This document shows, piece by piece, positions 1 to 9,854 of a stretch of 64,000 nucleotides of DNA. Position 1 is the stretch's first letter; every line of letters begins with the position of its first letter. The stretch lies in assembly GCA_910577255.1 (NCBI GenBank), contig CAJTMH010000001.1, positions 558,001 to 622,000 on the forward strand, written 5' to 3'. The stretch comes from an uncultured Duncaniella sp. Lineage in GTDB: Bacteria; Bacteroidota; Bacteroidia; Bacteroidales; Muribaculaceae. Both the position numbers and the translations under genes were made by a program. A model generated the notes under the pieces. The model had not been told where the DNA came from. It did no database searches and saw only the letters and a list, made by a program, of their open reading frames with translations.

Positions 1-310
1 CACCCAACGGATGATTGGATACAATTATGACACGGCGGTCATCGGAGGGGAGGGAACCATGAACATTATACTTTATGGAAAGATCGCGGAGAACTCCCCG
101 GCTAAAATCAACACCTGTCATATCGCCGTTGGAGGATAGAAGCTCGTTTAGCCTGTCCTGACATATTACCCGCTCAAGCCAACTGATCACAAACCGCGGT
201 AATAACGGATAGTAACGCTGTGCACGCTGCCTCAACACAGCATCCACATCAATTTTCATAGGGGCAATCTTCTTGTCCGCATCCTCTGATGTTTGGGCCA
301 TCTCACTCAT
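1..310 (-). CDS. Lysophospholipid acyltransferase family protein, 5' part only
   Basis: Reading the minus strand from an ATG at 310-308 gives an open frame that leaves the window, about 103 residues. The last visible residues read SNHPLG. This matches the start of the NHPLGG(x)DG block of a Bacteroidota branch of the PlsC-like glycerolphosphate acyltransferases, where the His is catalytic. The frame before it is hydrophilic, then has a short amphipathic stretch (PLLPRFVISWLERVI), as is usual ahead of this block. Its ATG overlaps the stop of the upstream pseudouridine synthase by 8 bases, so the two are probably co-transcribed and translationally coupled. The substrate-binding half lies outside the window, so the exact acyl acceptor cannot be told. 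Confidence 0.75.
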   Translation of the reverse strand, partial: MSEMAQTSEDADKKIAPMKIDVDAVLRQRAQRYYPLLPRFVISWLERVICQDRLNELLSSNGDMTGVDFSRGVLRDLSIKYNVHGSLPSDDRRVIIVSNHPLG

Positions 311-1007
311 GCTGATTCTCCGCTGATGTATCCTGCACTGCTGCTCCGAGGGCTTGCCATAGGTTGTCAGCTGGTAGTGGAGCTGTGACATCAATATGTT
401 TTCCCGACACAGGATGAGTAAAACTGATGCGCCGGGCCATCAATGATATTGATCCGTCAGGATTGCTGCGTTTGTCACCATATTTAAGGTCCCCTTTTAT
501 GGGACATCCTATAGCAGAGAGCTGCACTCTTATCTGATGTTTGCGCCCGGTCTCAAGGTTGACTTCAAGAAGATGGTACCGATCTGACGATGCCATGAGT
601 TTATATCCCAATATGGCCTCCTTAGCCCCATTTTTAGGTGTCGGGGATGCATACGACTTATTGTTTCGTTCAGTGGTGGTTATATAGTGTGTCAAGCGGT
701 CGTTGCTTTTTGGTGGCATGTTACGCGTTATAGCCCAGTATGTCTTATGCACCTCACCGTTGCGGAACATCTCGTTCATACGTGCCAAGGCTTTAGAGGT
801 TTTCGCAAACACAACCAATCCTCCCACAGGACGGTCCAGCCGATGCACCACCCCGCAAAAAACGTTGCCGGGTTTAGCATATTTCTCTCTGATCCATTGA
901 CGTACAATGTCGACCAACGGCACATCGCCGGTTTTGTCACCCTGCACAATCTCGCCCGGTGCCTTATTTATTATAATAATGTGGTTGTCTTCGTAAACTA
1001 CTTCCAT
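303..1007 (-). CDS. RluA-family RNA pseudouridine synthase
   Basis: This 234-residue protein converts uridine to pseudouridine in structured RNA (rRNA or tRNA). The family motif HRLDRPVGG lies at residues 55-63, with Asp58 as the expected catalytic aspartate; the RKHQIRVQL segment near residue 155 is the second family signature. There is no N-terminal S4 RNA-binding domain: the protein starts directly in the catalytic domain (EVVYEDNHIIIINKAPG). It is therefore the short RluA/TruC-like type, and the exact target site cannot be assigned from sequence alone. The ATG lies about 70 bases downstream of a minus-strand -7 box. The stop overlaps the next gene's start. Confidence 0.9.
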   Translation of the reverse strand: MEVVYEDNHIIIINKAPGEIVQGDKTGDVPLVDIVRQWIREKYAKPGNVFCGVVHRLDRPVGGLVVFAKTSKALARMNEMFRNGEVHKTYWAITRNMPPKSNDRLTHYITTTERNNKSYASPTPKNGAKEAILGYKLMASSDRYHLLEVNLETGRKHQIRVQLSAIGCPIKGDLKYGDKRSNPDGSISLMARRISFTHPVSGKHIDVTAPLPADNLWQALGAAVQDTSAENQHE

Positions 1008-1076
1008 AGTCTGATATAAAATAATACCTCAATCCCTCATGGACACAGAAGCCAATCGATGAATTGATATTTTACG

Positions 1077-1084
1077 CAAAGTTA
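1077..1084 (-). promoter_or_regulatory. -7 promoter element for the pseudouridine synthase gene
   Basis: The minus strand reads TAACTTTG, an exact match to the Bacteroidota -7 pattern TAnnTTTG, about 70 bases upstream of the gene start. I see no clear -33 TTG at the expected distance. It is divergent from the ruvA element about 35 bases away. Confidence 0.5.
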
Positions 1085-1116
1085 AAATTTTATGGAGGAA
1101 TATGAAAATTAAAGAT

Positions 1117-1124
1117 TAACTTTG
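1117..1124 (+). promoter_or_regulatory. -7 promoter element for ruvA
   Basis: TAACTTTG on the plus strand matches the TAnnTTTG pattern, 38 bases before the ruvA ATG. The -33 region is AT-rich without a clean TTG. Confidence 0.5.
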
Positions 1125-1161
1125 TGAAAATTTTGGCATATCATAAAATCACAGAATAATA

Positions 1162-1755
1162 ATGTACGAATATATCAAGGGTCCAATCACTGAACTCACG
1201 CCTACATACGCAGTGGTGGAAAATCACGGAATAGGATATATGGTAAACATCTCGTTATCATCTTTTGAAGCATTGCAGAACTGCAAGGGAGAGGTAAAGC
1301 TCCTGCTCCATGAGGTAATCCGTGAAGATGCATGGAGTTTCTATGGTTTCATGACGACACAGGAGCGCGATTTGTTCAGGCTGCTCATCGGTGTCTCAGG
1401 AGTAGGCCCCAACACTGCACTTCTCATATTGTCGTCCATCCCCACACAAGAACTTGAGGTAGTAATCACTTCAGGTGATCACACACGGCTGAAAAACGTT
1501 AAAGGAATAGGTGTAAAAACCGCACAGAGAATAATTGTAGACCTCAAGGATAAAATAAAACCGAGCAACGACACGTTATCTATACAGCCTAATGTTTTCT
1601 CGGCGGCAAACGAAGTCTACGATGAAGCGCTGGCCGCTCTTACGGCCCTTGGGTTTGCAAGGCCTCAGTCGCAAAAAGTTCTGAAAAGGATTTTTGATGC
1701 CGACCCGATCGTTAAAGTTGAAGTTGCCATAAAGAAAGCGTTGAGCATGATGTAA
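1162..1755 (+). CDS. ruvA: Holliday junction branch migration protein RuvA
   Basis: RuvA, 197 residues, the usual family length. It binds four-way DNA junctions as a tetramer and loads the RuvB helicase during recombinational repair. Domain I is the N-terminal OB fold (MYEYIKGPITEL..., residues 1-62). Domain II holds two helix-hairpin-helix motifs: GVSGVGPNTALLIL near residues 77-90 and VKGIGVKTAQRIIVDL near 112-127. Domain III is the small C-terminal RuvB-contact domain (EALAALTALGFARPQ). sprA follows 26 bases after the stop; ruvA next to sprA is an arrangement I know from other Bacteroidota. Confidence 0.97.
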   Translation: MYEYIKGPITELTPTYAVVENHGIGYMVNISLSSFEALQNCKGEVKLLLHEVIREDAWSFYGFMTTQERDLFRLLIGVSGVGPNTALLILSSIPTQELEVVITSGDHTRLKNVKGIGVKTAQRIIVDLKDKIKPSNDTLSIQPNVFSAANEVYDEALAALTALGFARPQSQKVLKRIFDADPIVKVEVAIKKALSMM

Positions 1756-1781
1756 TTCAGTGTAGCATAGTTAGTAACTTA

Positions 1782-4700
1782 TTGTCGACCAACAATAAAC
1801 ATATCACTTTTATCTTCCCGGTTGTCATGGGCATACTATTTTTGCTCGTGACAGGAGTGTTGTATACCTCGGCTCAATTCATCACTCCGGGATTCACCCC
1901 TCCCGCACCGGTGAATGTAGCCACCCCACCGCCGGTAAATCCTGCCGACAGCATAATGATGCCATTCCCGGTCCAACAGACTGTGCCTCAAAGCTATGAG
2001 GGCCTTATGGAAACTGAGTTTGCTGCCGATCTTGCCACTCCGTCCAATATACGTACAGTGACGGAATATGATCCGGACCTTGGATGTTATGTGGTAAGGA
2101 CCAAACTGGGGGAAAACGATATTGTAACGCCATTTTTCCTTACACCCGAGCAATACAACAGTTGGCAGACAAGACTGTCGATGCAAAACTATTTCCGCCA
2201 ACGCAATGCAGAGGCTATCGTGACTCCTGATAAGGAGCCATTCAATATCCTTGACATGAATTTTGCACTCGGTCCATTGGAGAAAATATTTGGTCCAGGC
2301 GGTGTGCAACTACGCACACAAGGATCCGTGACTATATCAATGGGTGTTAAGTCAAACAAAACCGACAACCCGGCTCTATCACTCGATTCGCGCCGCAAGA
2401 CTTACTTTGATTTTGACCAAAAAATCCAAGCAACAATTGCGGCAAGCGTAGGTGACAGGATGAAGTTCAATATGACATACAACACCGACGCCACTTTTGA
2501 CTTCGACTCCAAGAATATCAAACTTGCCTATGAAGGGAAAGAGGACGACATAGTCAAGTCAATCGAGGCCGGTAATGTGTCAATGACAACCGGATCCTCA
2601 CTCATACGTGGTAGTACAGCTTTGTTCGGCGTTAAGACACAGCTTCAATTCGGCAAACTTACGGCCACGGCCCTTGTGTCACAACAGAATTCAGAATCCA
2701 CCACGGTAAATTCAAAAGGCGGGGTCCAAACCACTGATTTTTCCATACAAGCTGACCAGTATGACCAGAACCGCCACTTTTTCTTAGCCCATTTTTTCCG
2801 CGACAATTACGACTCGTTCGCTTCCCGCCTACCCTTTGTATCATCGGGGATAAAAATCACACGTATTGAAGTCTGGATAACAAACAAGAACGGGAAATTT
2901 GACCAGAGCCGAAACTTCGTGGGGTTTATGGACTTAGGTGAAAACCGTGTCCTCGCCAACAGTTATTGGCAAATCAACACGGCCCAAAACAACCCAACCA
3001 ATACATCGAACAACCTCCTTTCTGTAATAAAGACCGAATACCCAGGTGCCCGCAATATAAACACTGTGACACAAGCACTTGAACCGCTTAATGCCTATGG
3101 GATCGAGGGGGGTAAAGATTACGAAAAAGTTGAGTCGGCAAGACTTCTGTCATCGTCGGAATACACACTCAACTCCACTTTGGGCTATATATCGCTGAAA
3201 AGCGCATTGAGCGCCGACGAAGTTTTAGGCGTGGCATACGAATACACATATAACGGCCAAGTATACCAGGTAGGTGAATTTTCGGCAGATATCACCACAA
3301 CAGACCAATCCCTCTACCTGAAGATGCTCAAGTCAACTACTATAGATCCCAAGCTGCCTATGTGGGACCTTATGATGAAGAATGTCTATTCACTTGGGGC
3401 TTACCAGGTTCAGAAATCAAATTTCAGGCTTAACATCAAATATCTCAGCGACACCACAGGTACTGAAATCAACTATCTTCCGATTGCCGGTATTTCCAAT
3501 GTGCCGCTGCTTCAGGTCATGAATCTCGACCGCATTGACTCAAATGAAGCATCGAACCCCGACGGATTCTTTGACTTTATTGAAGGATATACAATCCTTT
3601 CATCACAAGGTAAGATTATCTTCCCTGTGGTTGAGCCGTTCGGCTCTCATCTCGCGACCAAGATTGGCAATCCGGTGATTGCCGAAAAATATGTCTATCA
3701 GGAGCTTTATGACTCCACTCTTATTGTGGCGCGCCAGTTTGCCGACAAGAACAAGTTTATACTCAGCGGTAAGTATCAAGCATCGGCAGGCTCACAGATA
3801 CGTCTTAACGCAATGAATGTGCCTCGTGGCTCAGTGGTGGTTACAGCGGGTGGCGTGACATTGACAGAAAACAGTGATTACACCGTGGACTATTCGATGG
3901 GAATCGTGACCATAACCAACCAGAGCATAATTGACTCAGGCCAAAGCATCAGTGTGACCCTGGAAAACCAATCGCTCTACTCCACACAACGAAAGACCCT
4001 CCTCGGACTCGACCTTAACTATAAGTTCAACAAGGATTTCAATATCGGTGCCACATTAATGCACTTTTCAGAGAAATCGCTTACTGAAAAGGTAAACATC
4101 GGTGACGAAGTGGTCAACAACACCATGTTCGGCTTTAACATGCAGTATAACACTCAGTTCATGTGGCTGACCAACCTTCTTAACAAAATCCCCACCGTCA
4201 ACGCTATCCAGCCGTCGACAATGAGTCTACAAGCAGAATTTGCACAGCTGATTCCCCACAAACAGAAGAGTGGCAGCAACAAGGGTTCCTCATATATTGA
4301 CGACTTCGAATCGACGCAGATAGGCATTGACCTGCGTTCGCCATATTCATGGTTTCTCGCGTCCACGCCATACGATCCATCAGCTAACGCCTTATTCCCA
4401 GAAGCCGCCCTATCAAATAATGTAGATTATGGAAAGAACAGGGCTCTGCTTAACTGGTACTTCATCGACCGTATGTTCACAGCCAAGAATTCCTCACTCT
4501 GTCCCGGCTACATAAAGAGCGACGCAAAGATGCAGAACAATCCTTACGTCAGGGAAATCACTGTCCGGGAAATATTTCCTGCAAGACAGCAGACTTATGG
4601 GGAATCAAATACCATCCAGACACTTAATCTGTCATTCTATCCAACCGAGAGGGGTCCGTATAATCTTGACGCCACAAACATTGATGACGAAGGAAATCTT

Positions 4701-7700
4701 CTATACCCGGAGAAACGCTGGGGCGGCATCATGCGCAAGATGGACAACACAAACTTCGAGGCATCAAACATAGAGTATGTGCAATTCTGGATGCTGTCAC
4801 CGTTCCTTGATCCTGATAATGACAATCTATCAGGGGGCGACCTGTACCTTAATTTCGGAGAGGTATCGGAAGACATATTGAAGGATGGGCTTAAAAGTTA
4901 TGAGAACGGAGTTCCGGTAGATGGTAATGACCAGTATATGGAAAACACCGTGTGGGGACGTGTATCATCACAAAACTCTCTTACATACGCATTTGATAAC
5001 AACACATCTTCTCGTCTGACGCAGGACGTCGGACTTGACGGACTTATCAACGAGGATGAGTTTGGATTCGACAGCTATTCAACCTATCTTGACCAACTGC
5101 GCGCAAAACTTAATCCGACAGCCATTGAACGTATGCAGGCTGACCAGTTCTCACCATTCAATGACCCGGCAGGAGATAATTATCATTTCTTCAGGGGTTA
5201 CGACTATGATGAGCAACGCGTAGGTGTCCTTGAACGATACAAACATTACAATGGGGTGGAAGGCAACTCCCTCTCCCCTTCCGATGCTCCTGACCCACTC
5301 TATCAATCGTCACGTTCGCTTCCCGACGTGGAGGATATAAACCAAGACAACACCCTCAATGAATATGAGCGATATTTCCAATACCGCATATCCATCAGAC
5401 CAGAGGACCTTGTAGTAGGCAAGAATTATATCACAGACAAACAGGTCTCCATAGTCCCCAACCATGACGGTTCGACACAGGAAGTTGTATGGTACCAGTT
5501 CAAAATACCTTTGAGCGACTATGAAAAAGTGGTGGGAAATATTAATGACTTTTCCACTATCCGTTTCGCCCGCATGTTCATGACAGGTTTCAAAGCTGTG
5601 ACACACCTGCGTTTCGCGACATTCGAATTAGTAAAAGGAGAATGGCGCCCCTATGACTTCAATCTCAATACCCGCGGTGACACCCCAGCTGAAGGTCAGC
5701 TTGACATCTCGGTTGTAAACATCGAAGAAAACTCTGACCGTGAGCCTGTAAACTACGTGCTCCCCCCTGGAGTAAACCGTATCACCGACCCGGGACAAAG
5801 TCAGATAGTCCAACTCAACGAACAGTCTATGTCGATGAAAGTTACCGGGCTTCAGCCTGGTGACGGTCGTGGTGTCTATAAAAACACCCAGCTTGACCTG
5901 CGAAACTACAAGCGCATGCAGATGTGGATTCACGCTGAAAAACTGATTGACGATCTCACAAATCTAAAGTCAGGAGAGATTTCAGCCTTCATCCGTCTTG
6001 GCAGCGATGTGAAGAGCAACTACTACGAATATGAAGTTCCTCTTGAACTAACCCCCGCCGGACATTACAGCGACGATGGGTCGGACCGCAACAAGGTATG
6101 GCCAAAGAACAACTATATGGACTTTGAGCTACAGACACTTGTCAACCTTAAAAAGCAGCGTAACCAAGCTAAAAACGAACAGCAACCCGGTGTCGGTTTC
6201 GCCACGATTTATTCGGACCGAGATCCCCAGAATGAGCGCAACAAGATATCAGTGATGGGTAATCCGTCGCTGAGTGATATCCGTGTCATGCTCGTGGGTA
6301 TCAGAAACAATTCCAGCACAGTAAAGGATGGGACCGTATGGCTCAACGAGCTTAAAGTCACCGACTTCGATAGTGAAGGTGGATGGGCGGCAAAAGCGAA
6401 TCTCAATGTTGGAGTATCTGACATCGCAACCCTCAACGTAGGCGCACATGTGGAGACCGCAGGATTCGGTTCAGTAGACCAAGCCCTGAATGCCCGACGC
6501 ATGGATGACTATGAGCAGTATAACTTTGCGATGCAGGTAGACGCAGGTCGGTTCCTTCCTGAAAAAGCTAAATTAAGGGCCCCGATCTACTATTCAGTAT
6601 CAAAGGAGAAAATCACGCCTAAATATAATCCGTTAGACCAGGATGTCCGACTAAAGGATGCCCTGGATGCATGCGTGACACAATCGCAGAAGGATTCAAT
6701 CCTTAACTACGCTGTAGAGCACTCCACCATAAAGAGTTTCTCTATCTCCGGGTTGAAATTTGATGTGAAGTCTAAAAATCCGATGCCATGGGACCCCGCT
6801 AACTTCACTTTCAATTTCTCGTTCAACAAGCAGTCGAAGAGCGACCCGACGACAGAGTATGAGAACACGAATGACTACCGCGGATCATTCCAGTATACTT
6901 ATACCCCATACGTAAAAGGATGGAAACCATTCGGTTTCATCACAAGCAAATCAAAGCATCTGAAATTTTTCAAGGAATGGGAGCTCAATTATCTGCCAAA
7001 CAATATTTCATTCCTCACCACCATGTCGCGCTATTATTATGAGCTTCAGACACGTTCTGAGACGGATGTGGATTTCCAATTGCCGGTATCGGTAAGCAAA
7101 AACTTTATATGGGACCGTCAGCTTGCCTTGACCTGGAACCTCACCAAATCTCTCAGCCTTAATTTCAACAGCAATACGTCGGCTCGTATCGAGGAAACAA
7201 TGGGAGCCGTGAACCGCAAACTGTTCCCTGACAAATATAAGGAATGGAAAGACACCGTGCTGCAGAGTATCCTGCAACTCGGCACACCATGGAGCTACAA
7301 TCAGTCATTCGTTGCATCCTATCGCGCGCCATTCAACAAAATCCCTTCGCTCGATTGGATTTCAGCCAATGCATCCTACAATGCCACATATCGCTGGGAC
7401 AGAGGTGCGGAAGTCGACGGTGTGTCGATGGGTAACTCAATAGCCAATCAGGCGGCATGGAACGTGGACGGACGACTGAATTTTGAATCGCTGTATAATA
7501 AATGGGCATTCTCAAAGAAGGTAAATCAACGTTTCCAGGCAAAAAAATCGACTACCCAGCCGAAAAAGCCAAAGAAGTTCGTACGCACATTCTCACTTCT
7601 GCCAGACACCACTCTCAACATCAAGCATAACCTCCGAAACACAAAGGTAAAAGTCACGGCAACTACCACCGATGGAAAACCTTACCGAGTGACTCATCGC

Positions 7701-9227
7701 GTGGTTGACGCAAACAATATCATCATTCTCAACCGTGGCGACCAGAATTTGAAATTCACCATCGAAGAAATCCTAAAGGAGCAAAAATCTCTGTGGCGTG
7801 AAATTGCCGAGTACGGATCGCGCCTTGTCATGTCGCCACGCAATGCCGCCGTGCGTTTCAGAAGCACACGTTCACTGTCGCTCCCCCTATTCCGCCCTGA
7901 TATCGGTAATGTGTTCGGGCAGTCGCGCAGCTATGGACCGATGTCACCCGGACTTGACTTCGCATTCGGTTTTGCAGGAGAAAATTACATTGACAAAGCC
8001 CTCAGCCGTGGTTGGCTCCTCACTGATGACGGACAGACTTCACCCGCGATTTTCTCCCAGACCCAGGAACTGAACATCGAATTGACGTTGGAACCAATCA
8101 AGGGACTCAAAATACTCCTCACGACTAACAGGACAGATAACCGCACTCGTTCTGTGCAGTTCATGTACGACAATATGCCGACATCACTTGCCGGATCCTA
8201 CACCAAGACGCACGTGGCATTAAAAACGGCTCTCAAGCATTTCAGTGCCGACAATGGATACAAGTCAGAGGCTTTTGACAAGTTCCTGGCCAACATACCT
8301 GTCGTTGCCGACCGCATAGAGGCTCGTTACCATAATGTAAACTATCCAATGGGTGGTTTCATGGAGGGTAATATCAATGCCGGAAATCCCTATAACCCCG
8401 AGGTAGGGACAGTGAGCCGCACAAGTTCGGATGTTCTTATCCCGGCATTTATCGCGGCATATTCAGGCAATGACGCACGTAAACAATATCTATCACCATT
8501 CCCATCATTCGTACAAGCCCTGCCCAACTGGCGTGTGACCTATGACGGACTGATATATCTCGGTAATCTCCGTAACATATTCAAAAGCTTCACCCTCAGC
8601 CACGCATATCAATGTACATACTCTGTCGGCTCATATTCCTCATATCTAAACTGGATGTCGGCAGGCGGGGGTGACAACGGCTTCATCCTGGATGAACTCA
8701 CCGGGAATCCTATCCCCTCCTCCCCTTACAACATATCGTCAGTGGCAATTACTGAGAAGTTTGCCCCCCTTATCGGAGCTGCCGTCACTCTAAAGAATGA
8801 CATGACAATATCAGCCGAATATCGAGACTCGCGCACGCTCACACTGAACACTTCGGCCGGACAGGTTGTCGAAGCCAATCAGCGAGGCATGACCATAGGT
8901 CTTGGATATAAAATTGTAGGATTTAACACTGTCTTAAAAATGAAAGGATCCGGCCGAGGAATATCTAACGACTTGAGCATCAACGGAGACTTTTCATTCG
9001 CTGAAACCCAGGCCCTCATCCGCCGTATTGAAACAGCTTATACCCAGGCCACATCCGGCACAAGGACACTCACCATGAACCTGACAGCATCCTACATAAT
9101 GTCACGCCGCTTAACATTGGGTGCATTCTTTGACCATCAGATCAACACACCGATAGTCTCCTCAACCTCTTACCCCACCACAAACACATCATTCGGCTTC
9201 AATATCAATCTTTCACTTGCACGATAA
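1782..9227 (+). CDS. sprA: Type IX secretion outer-membrane translocon SprA (Sov)
   Basis: A giant protein of 2,481 residues, close to the size of SprA/Sov proteins. In the family it forms the very large outer-membrane beta-barrel through which type IX cargo leaves the cell, with PorV as a partner; a porV gene is present at 52.4 kb. The sequence is beta-rich and aromatic-rich throughout, with many YxxDSR/YNxxY patterns and a C-terminal run of alternating strands ending SFGFNINLSLAR. The first 33 residues (K6 and H7, then MGILFLLVTGVLYTSAQ) look like a signal peptide. The start is TTG at 1782; an ATG at 1827 is also in frame but would leave no positively charged n-region, so I prefer TTG. No frameshift is seen. 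Confidence 0.93.
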   Translation: MSTNNKHITFIFPVVMGILFLLVTGVLYTSAQFITPGFTPPAPVNVATPPPVNPADSIMMPFPVQQTVPQSYEGLMETEFAADLATPSNIRTVTEYDPDLGCYVVRTKLGENDIVTPFFLTPEQYNSWQTRLSMQNYFRQRNAEAIVTPDKEPFNILDMNFALGPLEKIFGPGGVQLRTQGSVTISMGVKSNKTDNPALSLDSRRKTYFDFDQKIQATIAASVGDRMKFNMTYNTDATFDFDSKNIKLAYEGKEDDIVKSIEAGNVSMTTGSSLIRGSTALFGVKTQLQFGKLTATALVSQQNSESTTVNSKGGVQTTDFSIQADQYDQNRHFFLAHFFRDNYDSFASRLPFVSSGIKITRIEVWITNKNGKFDQSRNFVGFMDLGENRVLANSYWQINTAQNNPTNTSNNLLSVIKTEYPGARNINTVTQALEPLNAYGIEGGKDYEKVESARLLSSSEYTLNSTLGYISLKSALSADEVLGVAYEYTYNGQVYQVGEFSADITTTDQSLYLKMLKSTTIDPKLPMWDLMMKNVYSLGAYQVQKSNFRLNIKYLSDTTGTEINYLPIAGISNVPLLQVMNLDRIDSNEASNPDGFFDFIEGYTILSSQGKIIFPVVEPFGSHLATKIGNPVIAEKYVYQELYDSTLIVARQFADKNKFILSGKYQASAGSQIRLNAMNVPRGSVVVTAGGVTLTENSDYTVDYSMGIVTITNQSIIDSGQSISVTLENQSLYSTQRKTLLGLDLNYKFNKDFNIGATLMHFSEKSLTEKVNIGDEVVNNTMFGFNMQYNTQFMWLTNLLNKIPTVNAIQPSTMSLQAEFAQLIPHKQKSGSNKGSSYIDDFESTQIGIDLRSPYSWFLASTPYDPSANALFPEAALSNNVDYGKNRALLNWYFIDRMFTAKNSSLCPGYIKSDAKMQNNPYVREITVREIFPARQQTYGESNTIQTLNLSFYPTERGPYNLDATNIDDEGNLLYPEKRWGGIMRKMDNTNFEASNIEYVQFWMLSPFLDPDNDNLSGGDLYLNFGEVSEDILKDGLKSYENGVPVDGNDQYMENTVWGRVSSQNSLTYAFDNNTSSRLTQDVGLDGLINEDEFGFDSYSTYLDQLRAKLNPTAIERMQADQFSPFNDPAGDNYHFFRGYDYDEQRVGVLERYKHYNGVEGNSLSPSDAPDPLYQSSRSLPDVEDINQDNTLNEYERYFQYRISIRPEDLVVGKNYITDKQVSIVPNHDGSTQEVVWYQFKIPLSDYEKVVGNINDFSTIRFARMFMTGFKAVTHLRFATFELVKGEWRPYDFNLNTRGDTPAEGQLDISVVNIEENSDREPVNYVLPPGVNRITDPGQSQIVQLNEQSMSMKVTGLQPGDGRGVYKNTQLDLRNYKRMQMWIHAEKLIDDLTNLKSGEISAFIRLGSDVKSNYYEYEVPLELTPAGHYSDDGSDRNKVWPKNNYMDFELQTLVNLKKQRNQAKNEQQPGVGFATIYSDRDPQNERNKISVMGNPSLSDIRVMLVGIRNNSSTVKDGTVWLNELKVTDFDSEGGWAAKANLNVGVSDIATLNVGAHVETAGFGSVDQALNARRMDDYEQYNFAMQVDAGRFLPEKAKLRAPIYYSVSKEKITPKYNPLDQDVRLKDALDACVTQSQKDSILNYAVEHSTIKSFSISGLKFDVKSKNPMPWDPANFTFNFSFNKQSKSDPTTEYENTNDYRGSFQYTYTPYVKGWKPFGFITSKSKHLKFFKEWELNYLPNNISFLTTMSRYYYELQTRSETDVDFQLPVSVSKNFIWDRQLALTWNLTKSLSLNFNSNTSARIEETMGAVNRKLFPDKYKEWKDTVLQSILQLGTPWSYNQSFVASYRAPFNKIPSLDWISANASYNATYRWDRGAEVDGVSMGNSIANQAAWNVDGRLNFESLYNKWAFSKKVNQRFQAKKSTTQPKKPKKFVRTFSLLPDTTLNIKHNLRNTKVKVTATTTDGKPYRVTHRVVDANNIIILNRGDQNLKFTIEEILKEQKSLWREIAEYGSRLVMSPRNAAVRFRSTRSLSLPLFRPDIGNVFGQSRSYGPMSPGLDFAFGFAGENYIDKALSRGWLLTDDGQTSPAIFSQTQELNIELTLEPIKGLKILLTTNRTDNRTRSVQFMYDNMPTSLAGSYTKTHVALKTALKHFSADNGYKSEAFDKFLANIPVVADRIEARYHNVNYPMGGFMEGNINAGNPYNPEVGTVSRTSSDVLIPAFIAAYSGNDARKQYLSPFPSFVQALPNWRVTYDGLIYLGNLRNIFKSFTLSHAYQCTYSVGSYSSYLNWMSAGGGDNGFILDELTGNPIPSSPYNISSVAITEKFAPLIGAAVTLKNDMTISAEYRDSRTLTLNTSAGQVVEANQRGMTIGLGYKIVGFNTVLKMKGSGRGISNDLSINGDFSFAETQALIRRIETAYTQATSGTRTLTMNLTASYIMSRRLTLGAFFDHQINTPIVSSTSYPTTNTSFGFNINLSLAR

Positions 9228-9311
9228 AAAAACGGCTGCACAGGTGTAACATTCATCCGGATTCCACGTCTTAATAGAAATAAACATTCTGTTAACCATA
9301 TTTTTTACAAT

Positions 9312-9662
9312 ATGAAAAAGGCATTACTTATCTCAGTGGCAATCCTTGCCAGCACATTATCCGTTTCGGCAAAAGTCACGTTCAAGCATCTCGACAACAA
9401 TTCAGGCACAAACCTGATACTCGTGGATAACGAAGCAGGTGAAAACGTAAAAGTTGATAAAGCAGTCCTCCATAACAATGGAAAAGACCATGAAGCAAAG
9501 AATATAGATTGCGACCTCAACAATGGGGTGGCAACCTACAAACTGAAATTCACAAAATTGACCACGTTTGACAGAACGTCTGTGACCATTCGCATAAACG
9601 ATGAAGATGTCACAGTCACTTTACCTATCTCAAATCTGACCGGAAACATTGAAGTAGAATAA
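9312..9662 (+). CDS. Small exported protein of unknown function
   Basis: 116 residues. A clear signal peptide (MKKALLISVAILASTLSVSA) is followed by about 95 residues of mostly beta-strand pattern, with no cysteine except one in IDCDLNN and no lipobox. The mature part reads like a single small beta-sandwich (VTFKHLDNN..., VTIRINDEDVTVTLP). I do not recognise a family. It lies 84 bases after sprA in the same direction. I see no terminator between them, so it may be read through from sprA or have its own promoter. It lacks the glycine-rich C-terminal sorting domain expected of a type IX cargo, so there is no sequence basis for calling it one. Confidence 0.7.
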   Translation: MKKALLISVAILASTLSVSAKVTFKHLDNNSGTNLILVDNEAGENVKVDKAVLHNNGKDHEAKNIDCDLNNGVATYKLKFTKLTTFDRTSVTIRINDEDVTVTLPISNLTGNIEVE

Positions 9663-9700
9663 TTCAGGGAAACCTCCTACTGGCTTGCTTATAAAAAACA

Positions 9701-9731
9701 ATCCCCTTTAACCCAACAAGTTAAAGGGGAT
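9701..9731 (-). terminator. Intrinsic terminator of tRNA-Arg
   Basis: A perfect 11-bp inverted repeat, ATCCCCTTTAA (9701-9711) and TTAAAGGGGAT (9721-9731), has a 9-base loop. On the minus strand it is followed by TTGTTTTTTAT, so it terminates transcription coming from the tRNA gene just upstream. Confidence 0.85.
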
Positions 9732-9736
9732 CACTG

Positions 9737-9808
9737 TACCTCGGAGGGGAATCGAACCCCTATCTGAAAATTAGGAATTTCCCATTCTATCCGTTGAACT
9801 ACCAAGGC
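9737..9808 (-). tRNA. tRNA-Arg(CCU)
   Basis: The minus strand folds as a 72-base tRNA: acceptor GCCTTGG pairs with CCGAGGT (one G-U at the first pair), and the T arm is AGGGG-TTCGATT-CCCCT. The anticodon loop is TTCCTAA with anticodon CCT, reading AGG arginine codons. No CCA end is encoded. A minus-strand promoter lies directly upstream and a terminator directly downstream, so it is a single-gene unit. Confidence 0.9.
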
Positions 9809-9823
9809 TTTGTTTTTACAGCA

Positions 9824-9854
9824 CAAAGTTACGACATATTATCGAAATCTGCAA
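9824..9854 (-). promoter_or_regulatory. Promoter of tRNA-Arg
   Basis: The minus strand has TTG (9854-9852), then 20 bases, then TAACTTTG (9831-9824), 15 bases before the mature tRNA 5' end. This fits the Bacteroidota -33/-7 promoter pattern. Confidence 0.75.

Noticed and set aside
9312..9662. Small exported protein as a type IX cargo
   Set aside because: No C-terminal sorting domain is visible and the protein is too short to carry one besides its own fold.
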